A stretch of DNA of 64,000 bases from Candidatus Gastranaerophilales bacterium (GTDB lineage Bacteria; Cyanobacteriota; Vampirovibrionia; Gastranaerophilales; Gastranaerophilaceae). Shown piece by piece: positions 7,770 through 17,101 of this stretch. Every line of letters begins with the position of its first letter. Positions within the stretch are counted from its first letter, which is position 1. The stretch spans positions 38,170 through 102,169 of the forward strand of contig CALVBB010000006.1 in the NCBI GenBank assembly GCA_944325705.1, in the 5' to 3' direction. The position numbers were made by a program, and so were the translations under genes. Under the pieces are notes generated by a model. That model was not told the DNA's origin, did no database searches, and saw nothing but the letters and a program-made list of their open reading frames with translations.

Positions 7770-7846
7770 TTTTAAAAGTAAATAAAAAACTTTTTTCGGG
7801 CATGCTCCCGCTATCGCCTCAAAAAGTTTTTTATTTACTTTTAAAA
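7770..7846 (+). repeat. Hairpin repeat, family 1 copy 2 (5'UTR of poly(G) module 1)
   Basis: A perfect 26-bp inverted repeat (7770-7795 / 7821-7846) surrounds a 25-nt loop, TCGGGCATGCTCCCGCTATC followed by GCCTC. The loop is the shared part and the AT-rich arms are not those of copy 1. It lies between promoter and Shine-Dalgarno site, so in RNA it would be a strong 5'UTR hairpin. Confidence 0.85.
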
Positions 7847-7887
7847 GAGAGAAACGCAACAGTAAAGCAAAGAAAGGGGACTAAACG

Positions 7888-7935
7888 ATGGAAAACGTAA
7901 GAATAGCAATGGTTTCCGGGGGGGGGGGCAAGTAG
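7888..7935 (+). CDS. Leader peptide with 11-nt G run (poly(G) module 1)
   Basis: A ribosome site (AAAGGGGACTAAACG) precedes an ATG, ten codons (MENVRIAMVS) and a run of 11 G (7918-7928). As sequenced the frame gives four Gly, Lys and a TAG stop, 15 aa in all. With 10 or 13 G the frame instead reads GGGASSLSSLTGTEQGIQAT and stays open without a stop into the prepilin at 8150-8953. The tail CAAGTAGTTTAAGCTCC is identical in all three modules. It is probably a translated, slippage-sensitive leader. A structural DNA or RNA role for the G run is an alternative. Confidence 0.6.
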   Translation: MENVRIAMVSGGGGK

Positions 7936-8035
7936 TTTAAGCTCCTTAACCGGCACAGAGCAAGGGATACAGGCAACCGAGAATTGCAAAGCCTTAAGCT
8001 GGTGTGCCTTTTGGCGATGTCTGCTTGAAAGAAAA

Positions 8036-8116
8036 TCCCCCATACCCCCATTTAAAAAAGGGGTAGTATCAAAGACCTCCCTTTGTAATGGAGGTGGAGC
8101 GCAGCACCAGAGGGTT
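8036..8116. repeat. MITE-like double hairpin within the leader-prepilin gap
   Basis: CCCC-ATTTAAAAAA-GGGG and ACCTCC-n9-GGAGGT form two adjacent small hairpins, followed by GGAGCGCAGCACCAGAGGGTT. The texture resembles short interspersed palindromic repeats. It sits inside the segment that stays open in the prepilin frame, so if translated it contributes residues such as KSPIPPFKKGVV to a long leader. Confidence 0.4.
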
Positions 8117-8149
8117 ATAATAAAAAATCACCCTTTACATCACCCAGCC

Positions 8150-8953
8150 TTGGATTATTCGGGATGTTCGAAAACGTTGAGTTTTCGAACACCTTACGGG
8201 CTAACACCCTACCGAAAATCCGCTTTTACCCTCGCGGAGGTTCTTATCACCATTGGAATTATCGGCATAGTCGCCGCGATGACGCTGCCGGCGCTTATCC
8301 AGAAAAATCAAGAAACAGAACTTACAACAAGAGCAAAGCGTATGTATTCTGAAATAAGTCAGGCAATAAAGCTTTATGAAGCTCAAAACGGAACCCCTGG
8401 TGAACTACGAGGGCTTTTTGAAGCTAAAAACGGTGTTTCAAATTCAGGTCAGCTTGCCGAAGATTTTGCAAAGTATTTTAATGGAGCCAAAGTCTGTAAG
8501 AAAAAAACTGACAGAGGCTGCAGCGAATACTTCTATACACTTGAATATTCTATACCTTATGTTGATTCTGAGGGTAATCTTACGGCAAGATCGTTCAGTA
8601 ATCCAAAGATAATATTAAATGACGGTATTGTTATTGGAGTAAATCAGGCAAATGGATGCGGTATAAAGGTTACAGAGGAAAAACATGATGCAAACGGTCG
8701 TCCTGTAACTGATGCCGATGGTAATCCTGTAATGAGCACATGGTATACTGCGTGTACTTGGCTTTATATTGATACAAACGGCCCGAAAAAACCTAATAAG
8801 TATGGTATGGATGCCTTTGAACTGGAAGTGCACCCTGAAAAGTTAACAGTCGGCAGCGCTGCTCTAACCGGCAGAGATAGTCTGAAGAGTCTGTTGACAA
8901 ACGGTAAGTTGAAATATACAAATTACAAAGTGGGCGAAAAAATGGAATTTTAA
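8150..8953 (+). CDS. Prepilin-like protein without a conventional start, in frame with the poly(G) leader
   Basis: The recognisable part begins at RKSAFTLAEVLIT, the prepilin cleavage/methylation helix, followed by a variable domain with paired cysteines. It is most similar in the window to the protein at 23940 (compare DFAKYFNGAKVC with NFVKYFNGAKLC). The coordinates start at a TTG at 8150 that has no ribosome site. No ATG or GTG occurs in this frame between the G run at 7918 and the pilin helix. The frame is nevertheless open all the way back, so the likely start is the ATG at 7888 joined by a one-base slip in the G run. That would give a leader of about 110 residues. Confidence 0.8.
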   Translation: MDYSGCSKTLSFRTPYGLTPYRKSAFTLAEVLITIGIIGIVAAMTLPALIQKNQETELTTRAKRMYSEISQAIKLYEAQNGTPGELRGLFEAKNGVSNSGQLAEDFAKYFNGAKVCKKKTDRGCSEYFYTLEYSIPYVDSEGNLTARSFSNPKIILNDGIVIGVNQANGCGIKVTEEKHDANGRPVTDADGNPVMSTWYTACTWLYIDTNGPKKPNKYGMDAFELEVHPEKLTVGSAALTGRDSLKSLLTNGKLKYTNYKVGEKMEF

Positions 8954-9003
8954 CTTATCGGTTTAATCTGTTTTACCGCAACGAGAATATTTTGAGGCGC
9001 AAA

Positions 9004-9032
9004 AGGGCGGGCTTTTTTATAAAGCCCGCCCT
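9004..9032. terminator. Strong hairpin between convergent prepilin and SIMPL genes
   Basis: AGGGCGGGCTTT (9004-9015) pairs perfectly with AAAGCCCGCCCT (9021-9032) around a 5-nt loop. It lies between two convergent genes and can serve both, although the U tract is short on each strand. Confidence 0.8.
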
Positions 9033-9050
9033 ATAAATTTCAAATTTGTT

Positions 9051-9797
9051 TTATTTCACAAAATAACTTGCATTAATATTAGCATAGATTTTTATAACTC
9101 CACTCTGGATAGGAGTTGCCTCAGGTGCAGCTATGGCATCTGCCGATGCTCCGGCAACCATGTTTTTTGCCATTAAGCGATACTGAACACGTTGGTTATT
9201 TGTTGTCGAACAGCTGTTTGTGAGTGATTTAATGCCTGTTATATAGCTTGACGAAGCTTTCAGGATTGAATCGGCTCTGGTTTTTGCTTTTTGGGCAGCA
9301 ATCGCGAGAAGTTCGTTGCACTGGGCTTCATAGTTTGAAACTGAGAAAGTTAAGTCATTAATGTTTGTAGCGCCGAGGCTGATTGCTTTGTCAATAATAT
9401 TACCGGTTTTGTCTACATTTTTTGTGTGAACTATAATGCTGTTTGAAACTTCATAGCGTTCAAAGTTTCTTTTATTTGAAGAATAGTTGTAAACCGGTAC
9501 TGCGCTAAAGTCCGCTGTTTTGACGTAATCTCCGTTTTCTTTGTTTATCATAGCTTTTATTGCGGTATAAACTTTGTCTGAAATTTCTTTGTTTTCCTGA
9601 GTTGCTTTCTGGAGTGATTTAGAATCCGATGTTTTTACAGCAATATTAATCTCTACGACATCCGGAGTTAATTCTGTGTTTGCAGAAGCATCTACCGTAA
9701 TATAACCACGTTCAGGCGCTGCGGCAGGCGCTGCATTTACGGTTACCATTCCTGCAAGTAATCCTGCAGCAACTGCTGCAATTAAAAATCTCTTCAT
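9051..9797 (-). CDS. SIMPL-domain (DUF541) exported protein
   Basis: This 248-aa protein has a signal peptide (MKRFLIAAVAAGLLAGMVTV, cleavage after an Ala-rich stretch). It then has the SIMPL pattern: an N-terminal strand ITVDASANTELTPDVVEI, a helical middle and the repeated IDKAISLGATNINDLTFSVSN element, and RADSILKASS. SIMPL proteins (for example BP26/OMP28) are periplasmic or outer-membrane proteins of largely unknown function that can form rings. It ends a four-gene minus-strand run with speB, ligA and the 148-aa membrane protein, 14 nt after the latter. Confidence 0.82.
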   Translation of the reverse strand: MKRFLIAAVAAGLLAGMVTVNAAPAAAPERGYITVDASANTELTPDVVEINIAVKTSDSKSLQKATQENKEISDKVYTAIKAMINKENGDYVKTADFSAVPVYNYSSNKRNFERYEVSNSIIVHTKNVDKTGNIIDKAISLGATNINDLTFSVSNYEAQCNELLAIAAQKAKTRADSILKASSSYITGIKSLTNSCSTTNNQRVQYRLMAKNMVAGASADAIAAPEATPIQSGVIKIYANINASYFVK

Positions 9798-9811
9798 AAT
9801 TTCTCCTTTTC

Positions 9812-10258
9812 TTACAAATTCTTATTGTCAGTTTTTTTAGAAACTTCAGCTTCTCCGGTTTGCTCAGCTTCCTGTTTTTGTGCGAGTGTTTTAAACTCAT
9901 CAGATTTCAAAATCATAGTGTTAAGCTGTCTTGCCTGAGCCTGAATTTTTATGCGTTCCATAAGACTTCTCATCTCTTCGTCGCTCAGCTGTTTAGGCCT
10001 TGCAAATGAAATAATCAGCCTGTTGTTGTTTGCTATATTATAGACCATTACGACAATTGCCCATAAGAGAATACCCTGAAAAAGATTTATGGTCGGGATT
10101 GCAATAAAGTTTGCAGAAATGTAATTCCAGATATAAACAGCAACTTTGGCAGGGAAAATTACAAACCCCGCGGCAAGGCAGATACCTATAAAAAGTGCGG
10201 TCAAAAGTCCTCTAAATCCTGCTATCTGAATAATTCTGGTATTGTTTTTTCTCATCAT
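9812..10258 (-). CDS. Two-TM membrane protein, unknown function
   Basis: This 148-aa protein has two hydrophobic segments (about 15-45 and 55-76). A basic, helical cytoplasmic-type tail follows (ARPKQLSDEEMRSLMERIKI) and ends in Glu/Lys-rich text. The ATG follows AAGAAGGATTT. It is 18 nt downstream of ligA and 14 nt upstream of the SIMPL gene, so it belongs to that operon. No family is recognised. Confidence 0.7.
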   Translation of the reverse strand: MMRKNNTRIIQIAGFRGLLTALFIGICLAAGFVIFPAKVAVYIWNYISANFIAIPTINLFQGILLWAIVVMVYNIANNNRLIISFARPKQLSDEEMRSLMERIKIQAQARQLNTMILKSDEFKTLAQKQEAEQTGEAEVSKKTDNKNL

Positions 10259-10276
10259 AAATCCTTCTTAATATTC

Positions 10277-12292
<2,016 letters not shown>

Positions 12293-13129
12293 TTACATTA
12301 TCATTAAAAGTTCTCTGATAACTTTTGTTGCAACTGCAGTTGATACTCCCGAAGCATCATAGTCAGGTGCAAGTTCAACAACATCCGCACCTATTATATT
12401 AAAATCTTTCAAATATTCAAACCAGCCTGCTAACTCATTAAACTGAAGCCCGCCGCTTTCAGGGGTTCCGGTACCGGACATTACGGAAGGATCCAGAACG
12501 TCAAGATCTACTGTTACAAAAATATTTTTGCCGCGCAGAACATCAAGTTCCTGATATTTAGAAATAAGAGTGTTATGTTTTTTCATAAACTCAAATTCTT
12601 CTTTCATACCGGATCTGATGCCGATTTGTTTTAGATTTTCAGGACCTGTGATTTTAGATGCGTGCCTTATGACTGCGGAATGCGACATTTCTTCTCCAAG
12701 GTATTCTTCTCTGAGGTCTGTATGGGCATCAAAGTGTACTATTGCAAGATTGTCATAAAATTTAGACACCGCTTTTACTTCAGGAAGTGTTACAAGGTGT
12801 TCGCCGCCGATACCGAAAACTTTTTTGCCGTCTTTGTAAATATCTTCAACATTCTTCTGAATAACGTCAAGGGATTTGTATGTGTTGCCGAGCGGAAGTT
12901 CCAGATCTCCAGCGTCGTGAAAGTTTACATCCTCAAGGTGTTTATCAAACCTTGGCGAGTATTCTTCCAGCCCCCAGCTGGCAAGCCTTATCTGCTCCGG
13001 TGCAAATCTTGAGCCCGGTCTGTAGGATACTGTTCCGTCAAACGGCAGCCCGAGCATTACAATTTTTGATGATTCGTAATCCGGATTCTGCCCCATCCAG
13101 TTTCTGTCTAAAAACGGCCCTGTCAACAT
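12293..13129 (-). CDS. speB: Agmatinase/arginase-family ureohydrolase
   Basis: This 278-aa ureohydrolase has the binuclear Mn ligands in the three usual places: GIGGEHLVTLP, HFDAHTDLREEY and VTVDLDVLDPS. Length and N-terminus (PFDGTVSYRPGSRFAPEQIR) fit agmatinase better than arginase, which implies hydrolysis of agmatine to putrescine and urea. Substrate specificity cannot be fixed by eye. It has a GGAG-type ribosome site and heads a four-gene minus-strand operon with ligA. Confidence 0.88.
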   Translation of the reverse strand: MLTGPFLDRNWMGQNPDYESSKIVMLGLPFDGTVSYRPGSRFAPEQIRLASWGLEEYSPRFDKHLEDVNFHDAGDLELPLGNTYKSLDVIQKNVEDIYKDGKKVFGIGGEHLVTLPEVKAVSKFYDNLAIVHFDAHTDLREEYLGEEMSHSAVIRHASKITGPENLKQIGIRSGMKEEFEFMKKHNTLISKYQELDVLRGKNIFVTVDLDVLDPSVMSGTGTPESGGLQFNELAGWFEYLKDFNIIGADVVELAPDYDASGVSTAVATKVIRELLMIM

Positions 13130-13227
13130 TTTGTTTTTCTCCTTTTACAGTGAATATTTTATCACAAATTTTTCTAATAATATAATTAAACGATTGATTT
13201 TCGGATAAATAACATTAAAATACTTGT

Positions 13228-13797
13228 ATGAAAAAGTGGTTAGCGGTATTTATAATTTTATCGTCGTGTGCTTCTGCGGCGTTGGCCTCAAACGGGGTTG
13301 ATTACGAGGAGGTTTACCGCACAATGGAGGTTCCGGCACACAGGTATGTTCATGATATAGACCCTGGTGAATATTACGATACCCAGAATACTACGTGGTC
13401 TCCCTATCCGCTTTTAAGGCTTACCGGCCCGCTTTATTTTAAAACTATTACGATTGAGCCCGGGTACTATGCGCTCACCCCGCGAAAATACGAAGATAAC
13501 TGGTATATGCTCTTTAAAGAAGCCGGACGGATAAAATATATTCTGCCTGTTTACGAAAGGGATATTGTGCCCGAATTATTCTACGATGAAAATCTGCCTA
13601 AGCCGAAACTCTCGCCTACACAGAAAATTCACCTGTTTTTGCTTGACAAAATAGGAACATTTGTTCCGAGTGCCAAAAGAAAACCGGCACCGCAGACTTA
13701 TCTTGAGATGACTGATCTGGATAATAATTTTGTATCAATGGTTGTCTACTGGGGAAGCCACAGGTACTATATGATTTTCCGTACAATAAACCTTTAA
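13228..13797 (+). CDS. Exported hypothetical protein (189 aa)
   Basis: It has a clear signal peptide (MKKWLAVFIILSSCASAALA), then a beta-rich Tyr/Pro-rich domain with no recognised family (YALTPRKYEDNWYMLFKEAG and a terminal VVYWGSHRYYMIFRTIN). The cysteine lies inside the signal stretch, so a lipoprotein is possible but not convincing. TAAAAT (13216-13221) ends 6 nt before the ATG and no Shine-Dalgarno is present, so a leaderless mRNA is likely. It is divergent from speB. Confidence 0.75.
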   Translation: MKKWLAVFIILSSCASAALASNGVDYEEVYRTMEVPAHRYVHDIDPGEYYDTQNTTWSPYPLLRLTGPLYFKTITIEPGYYALTPRKYEDNWYMLFKEAGRIKYILPVYERDIVPELFYDENLPKPKLSPTQKIHLFLLDKIGTFVPSAKRKPAPQTYLEMTDLDNNFVSMVVYWGSHRYYMIFRTINL

Positions 13798-13843
13798 CCT
13801 TGAGCCGTATTCCGTGTGCGGTGGGGCCAAAAACGCGGTGGTG

Positions 13844-13876
13844 GCTGATGTTAGAACTTAGCAGGAGGACATCAGC
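13844..13876 (+). terminator. Hairpin downstream of the 189-aa exported protein
   Basis: GCTGATGT (13844-13851) pairs with ACATCAGC (13869-13876) and is followed by TTAAAGCTTTT. It could terminate the gene ending at 13797. The 17-nt loop is large for a terminator, so this is tentative. Confidence 0.4.
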
Positions 13877-13905
13877 TTAAAGCTTTTGTGCAATAATTGC
13901 GTAAT

Positions 13906-14007
13906 TCACGTAGCCGCCTGTTTTCTGTTTTTATATGAAAACTTAAGCCCGCAAAAATGAATTGTCCGTTTGTTTCCGTTCTTTTCTTTGTAAATCAGTT
14001 TACCCAT
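13906..14007 (-). CDS. 33-aa ORF, possible glycosyltransferase remnant
   Basis: An ATG at 14007 follows AAGGAGTAAAA and opens MGKLIYKEKNGNKRTIHFCG, ending TGA after KQAAT. The stretch HFCGLKFSYKNRK resembles the short basic FLGIKFSYKK tag often found at the ends of LPS/capsule glycosyltransferases. No further homologous frame is seen downstream, so this is either a tiny protein or the 5' remnant of a decayed gene. The flanking 13800-14157 region otherwise holds only the hairpin at 13844. Confidence 0.4.
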   Translation of the reverse strand: MGKLIYKEKNGNKRTIHFCGLKFSYKNRKQAAT

Positions 14008-14157
14008 TTTTACTCCTTAATTTAACTTTTAAATTGTATTTCTCATAAAAATATCTTATTAAACAAGAGTATATTATTATTAAATATGTATTTTGTCAAT
14101 AAATACAAATATAAAGGTATAACATTTTCTGTCAAATGTATTTACAATTGATAAGTT

Positions 14158-14487
14158 ATGGATAAGCCTTCAAATACATTAAATCTTTTCGGAAGCCGCG
14201 TGAAGGAACTGCGTAAAGCAAAGAAGATTACTCAGGAAAAACTTGCGGAATTAATCGGGGTAGAGCAGCAGCAAATCTGCCGTATTGAAAAAGGCGGATG
14301 CTTTACAACTATGGAAACGCTTGAAAAAATGGCAGAGGCACTTGATGTTCCGGTGGATGAACTTTTTAATTTTGCTCATCACAACGAAACAGACGCCCTT
14401 TTAGCGGAACTCAATATGCTCCTTAAAAAAGCGTCTGCATCTCAAATTAAGCTTATTTACCGGATAGTAAATGACATATTAAAATAA
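14158..14487 (+). CDS. XRE-family transcriptional regulator
   Basis: This 109-aa protein has an N-terminal Cro/C1 helix-turn-helix (GSRVKELRKAKKITQEKLAE, then the recognition-helix region IGVEQQQICRIEKG, residues ~11-66). A C-terminal helical tail follows (LLAELNMLLKKASASQIKLI) that may mediate dimerisation. The ATG has no ribosome site; TACAAT lies 9 nt upstream. It has no divergent partner with an obvious palindrome, unlike the XRE genes at 6388 and 57528. Confidence 0.82.
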   Translation: MDKPSNTLNLFGSRVKELRKAKKITQEKLAELIGVEQQQICRIEKGGCFTTMETLEKMAEALDVPVDELFNFAHHNETDALLAELNMLLKKASASQIKLIYRIVNDILK

Positions 14488-14488
14488 A

Positions 14489-14875
14489 TTATTCTTCAGT
14501 GTCCTCATCCTCGCTGTCATCTTCATCGGTTTTGATTTTGTCGACAACCATTTTTGCCATTTCTTTTGCAATAATTCTCTGGGTTGCCTCAGGACAGTTT
14601 TGAAGCATGTTCATTGCTGTTCTGACGGTTGAATCAATATCATACCAGCGGCCTTTTCTGTTGTCATCCAGCCCTGAACCTACTGCATTGATAATGTCTT
14701 CTACTGCTTCATATTTTTCATCTTCAATATTGTGCTCGATAATGATTTTAATTAAATTAAGTGCAATCTTGATTTGAGTTTCATCATCGCTGTGTTCTAA
14801 AGTTTCAATTGCCTGTGATAATACAGGATCTTTGTCATACCAGCGTCTGCGCTGATTTGAGTATTCTTCTTTCAT
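14489..14875 (-). CDS. Acidic hypothetical protein with internal duplication (128 aa)
   Basis: The protein contains two related units: RRRWYDKDPVLSQAIETLE (about 9-27) and KGRWYDIDSTVRTAMNMLQ (about 74-92). Each is followed by a helical EIAKxM/IALNLIKIII-type segment. The C-terminus is Asp/Glu-rich (DEDDSEDEDTEE). There is no signal peptide or membrane segment. It lies 20 nt downstream of fixX on the same strand and 1 nt from the convergent XRE gene. The function is unknown. Confidence 0.7.
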   Translation of the reverse strand: MKEEYSNQRRRWYDKDPVLSQAIETLEHSDDETQIKIALNLIKIIIEHNIEDEKYEAVEDIINAVGSGLDDNRKGRWYDIDSTVRTAMNMLQNCPEATQRIIAKEMAKMVVDKIKTDEDDSEDEDTEE

Positions 14876-14895
14876 AACTGTCTCCTTTATATAAT

Positions 14896-15171
14896 CTAAC
14901 CATTCTTAAATATTACACCCTTAGTTCCTTTCGGATATTCCCAGCCGAGGCTCTTCTGTTCGCAGGCAATTCTGCATGCGCCGCACTCAAGGCAGTTTTC
15001 GTATTTGACAAGAAGCTTCTGCTCCTCCTCAAGCCATTCATAGACGCCTGCCGGACATACCCTTTCGCAGATTTTTGATTTACAAATTTTGCACTTCTCC
15101 ATATCCGGTTTAAGGTGGGAAGCTTCGTCAGTATTGTATTTTAGTGTTGATAGTTTATCTTCTATTGTCAT
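14896..15171 (-). CDS. fixX: FixX-type ferredoxin-like protein
   Basis: A 91-aa iron-sulfur protein that pairs with FixC in electron transfer to quinone. It has one ferredoxin-like cluster (CLECGACRIAC) plus CKICKSKICERVCPAGVY, the arrangement seen in FixX. The start is the ATG at 15171, which overlaps the fixC stop as ATGA, so translation is coupled. A GTG at 15189 inside fixC is rejected. Confidence 0.88.
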   Translation of the reverse strand: MTIEDKLSTLKYNTDEASHLKPDMEKCKICKSKICERVCPAGVYEWLEEEQKLLVKYENCLECGACRIACEQKSLGWEYPKGTKGVIFKNG

Positions 15172-16484
15172 TTTATTAAAATTCCCCACAACAATTTAAC
15201 CGCATACCAGAAATCTTTCAAGATTTGTATGAACTTTCTTTCTTTAAAGTAACTTATAATAAACCGTCTGTAAAGTTCCCGTTTCGGAGTGCTGTTTACC
15301 GAGGTGAACATTTCAAAGAAAGCGTTAATTTTTCTGAGATAGTAATCCAGATAAGAATTTTTCTGAATATGGATAACCTCCATCAAATCTCTATAGGTCT
15401 GCAAATCTTTTATAACAAAAGTTTTTTCCAGCTCCTGTCTGTAGCGGATTAGCGAATTTTCGCTAAAATCTCCTTTAGAAAGTGCCACAACTGCGGTTTC
15501 ACCGGCAAGTTTCCCGCTAATCATCGCGAGGTTGGTGCCTTCCCAGTGCATGTTGTTAACGAGCATTGCCGCATCTCCGGCAACCATTACGCCTGCACCG
15601 CAGAGTTCCGGAATTTTTTTACATCCGCCTTCCGGTATAAGGTGGGCTGAATATTCAAGCAGTTCTCCGTCTTTAATCAGAGGAGCAATTGCGGGATGGG
15701 TTTTAAGTTTATCCAGAAGTTCGTAAGGGCGTTTTGACCCCTTATCTTCAAACTCGTCGAGGGTTACGCCAAGTCCTAGTGTCAGGGTCTCTTTATTGGT
15801 GTACATAAACCCGAGCCCGAGTTTGCCGAGCATCGGCCCTCCGAAAATTTCGTAAATACAACCCTCATCATCTGAAAGGTTAAATCTGTCATTAATTTTT
15901 TCTCTGCTGAGTTTATAAACCTCTTTTACGCTTACCGCAGCATCTTTCGGCTCAATATCATTTCTAAGTCCTATCTGGCGTGCGAGAAGCGAGTTTACCC
16001 CGTCTGCAAGCACCACAATATCTGCGTAATAATCCTCAAGTTCTGTTTTTACTCCGACAACGGCTTCATTTTCCACGATAAGTTCCCGGACAACCGTTTC
16101 TTCAACAAGAATTACCCCTTCTTTTTTTGCTTCTTCTGCCATCCAGCGGTCAAATTTTCCGCGTATAACAGAATAACTTACGGCATCATCGTGTTTTTTG
16201 CGGTATGAAACAACTGTTGCATCATCTTCGCCGAGAATGGCATATTTATGCTCAATACTTTTTCTCTCAACTGGGGCAGATTGTTCAAAATCCGGAAAAA
16301 TTTCCCGCGTAGGCTGTGCGTAAATTGCTCCGCCAAAGACATTTTTGCTTCCTGAAAACTTTCCGCGTTCAATAAGCACCACCTCGTGTCCGGCTCTTGC
16401 AATTGTAACCGCGCAGGCAATACCGGCAGGACCGCCGCCGACAACAATAACCTCTGTTTTGTTTTCTTCCCGAATATCCGACAT
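15168..16484 (-). CDS. fixC: FixC-type electron-transfer flavoprotein-quinone oxidoreductase
   Basis: This 438-aa FAD protein has the N-terminal dinucleotide motif VIVVGGGPAGIACAVTIARA, the second FAD contact GVMVAGDAAMLVNNMHWEGT and a C-terminal region typical of FixC/ETF-QO. In FixABCX complexes it takes electrons from an ETF and reduces quinone while ferredoxin or flavodoxin is reduced. The start is the ATG at 16484 with AGGGAAGAAAT upstream. fixA and fixB are not in the window, so they must lie elsewhere or the pair works with another ETF. Confidence 0.9.
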   Translation of the reverse strand: MSDIREENKTEVIVVGGGPAGIACAVTIARAGHEVVLIERGKFSGSKNVFGGAIYAQPTREIFPDFEQSAPVERKSIEHKYAILGEDDATVVSYRKKHDDAVSYSVIRGKFDRWMAEEAKKEGVILVEETVVRELIVENEAVVGVKTELEDYYADIVVLADGVNSLLARQIGLRNDIEPKDAAVSVKEVYKLSREKINDRFNLSDDEGCIYEIFGGPMLGKLGLGFMYTNKETLTLGLGVTLDEFEDKGSKRPYELLDKLKTHPAIAPLIKDGELLEYSAHLIPEGGCKKIPELCGAGVMVAGDAAMLVNNMHWEGTNLAMISGKLAGETAVVALSKGDFSENSLIRYRQELEKTFVIKDLQTYRDLMEVIHIQKNSYLDYYLRKINAFFEMFTSVNSTPKRELYRRFIISYFKERKFIQILKDFWYAVKLLWGILIK

Positions 16485-16540
16485 ATTTCTTCCCTGAGGA
16501 TAATTATACACTAAAACGTGTTCGTTGTAAAATAGTTAAT

Positions 16541-17062
16541 ATGAATATCACAGCGGGTAAATTTAAAGGACGTAAAATTATAGCTCCGGATGAAAAGATT
16601 ACACGCCCTACGCTTTCAAAAGTCAGGATGAGCGTATTTAATACTCTGCAGTCAATGATTGACTTTGAAGGTTCCAGCTTTCTTGATATGTTTGCCGGCT
16701 CGGGGATTATGGCGCTGGAGGCTATGTCGCGCGGATTCTCGTATGCTGTTGCAATTGAAAAACACCCTAAAGTAATTCAGGTTATCAAATCAAACTATAA
16801 AAATTTTTCGCCTGCACCTTTGCTAATCCATGGTGACAGTCTGAAAGCTGCTGCGCTTCTAGATAGGAAATTTGATGTAATTTATATAGATCCGCCCTAT
16901 TATGCGGGTGTTTATGAAGCAAGTTTAAATGCTGTCAAAAATATCGCCGGCGGAATTGTTGTGATTGAACATGTTACTGATGTAGACTTTACAGATTTTG
17001 AGCTTATTAAACAGAAAAAATACAGTGATAAATTTATAACCTATATAATAAAAAAAGGTTAA
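16541..17062 (+). CDS. rsmD: 16S rRNA (guanine966-N2)-methyltransferase
   Basis: This 173-aa SAM-dependent methyltransferase has the family N-terminus ITAGKFKGRKI, RPTLSKVRMSVFN, the SAM motif FLDMFAGSGIMALEAMSRG and the catalytic DPPYY. It modifies G966 of 16S rRNA. TAAAAT (16528-16533) lies 7 nt before the ATG and there is no Shine-Dalgarno, so a leaderless transcript is likely. It is divergent from fixC. Confidence 0.93.
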   Translation: MNITAGKFKGRKIIAPDEKITRPTLSKVRMSVFNTLQSMIDFEGSSFLDMFAGSGIMALEAMSRGFSYAVAIEKHPKVIQVIKSNYKNFSPAPLLIHGDSLKAAALLDRKFDVIYIDPPYYAGVYEASLNAVKNIAGGIVVIEHVTDVDFTDFELIKQKKYSDKFITYIIKKG

Positions 17063-17081
17063 CCAAACGGCTAACCCTTTT
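17053..17081 (+). terminator. Terminator overlapping the rsmD stop codon
   Basis: AAAAGGTTA (17053-17061) pairs with TAACCCTTTT (17072-17081) with one bulge, then a T-rich stretch follows. The stem includes the rsmD stop codon. It sits between the convergent rsmD and HU genes. Confidence 0.65.
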
Positions 17082-17101
17082 CAATGCTTTTTATCCAAAA
17101 A

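Noticed and set aside
7918..7928. G runs as sequencing artefacts
   Set aside because: Three runs share conserved flanks, codon distance and promoters at distant sites, which an artefact would not produce. Exact run lengths may still be miscounted.
7918..7935. Amber (TAG) codon after the G run as evidence for stop-codon recoding
   Set aside because: Reading through TAG gives another short open stretch in modules 1 and 3, but many clear genes here end in TAG (for example priA and the prepilin at 23940), so TAG is a normal stop. The 10/13-G frame explains the prepilin better.
7831..8043. Minus-strand frames across modules 1 and 3 sharing the text ACIPCSVPVKELKLLAPPP
   Set aside because: They are the complement of the conserved tail and G run, lack ribosome sites, and the text on the other side of the C run differs. 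The promoter, SD and ten-codon leader are all on the plus strand.
13800..13905. tmRNA or SRP RNA
   Set aside because: A stretch reading NYAIIA and a GC-rich segment looked suggestive, but neither the tRNA-like ends of tmRNA nor the conserved SRP tetraloop region is present.
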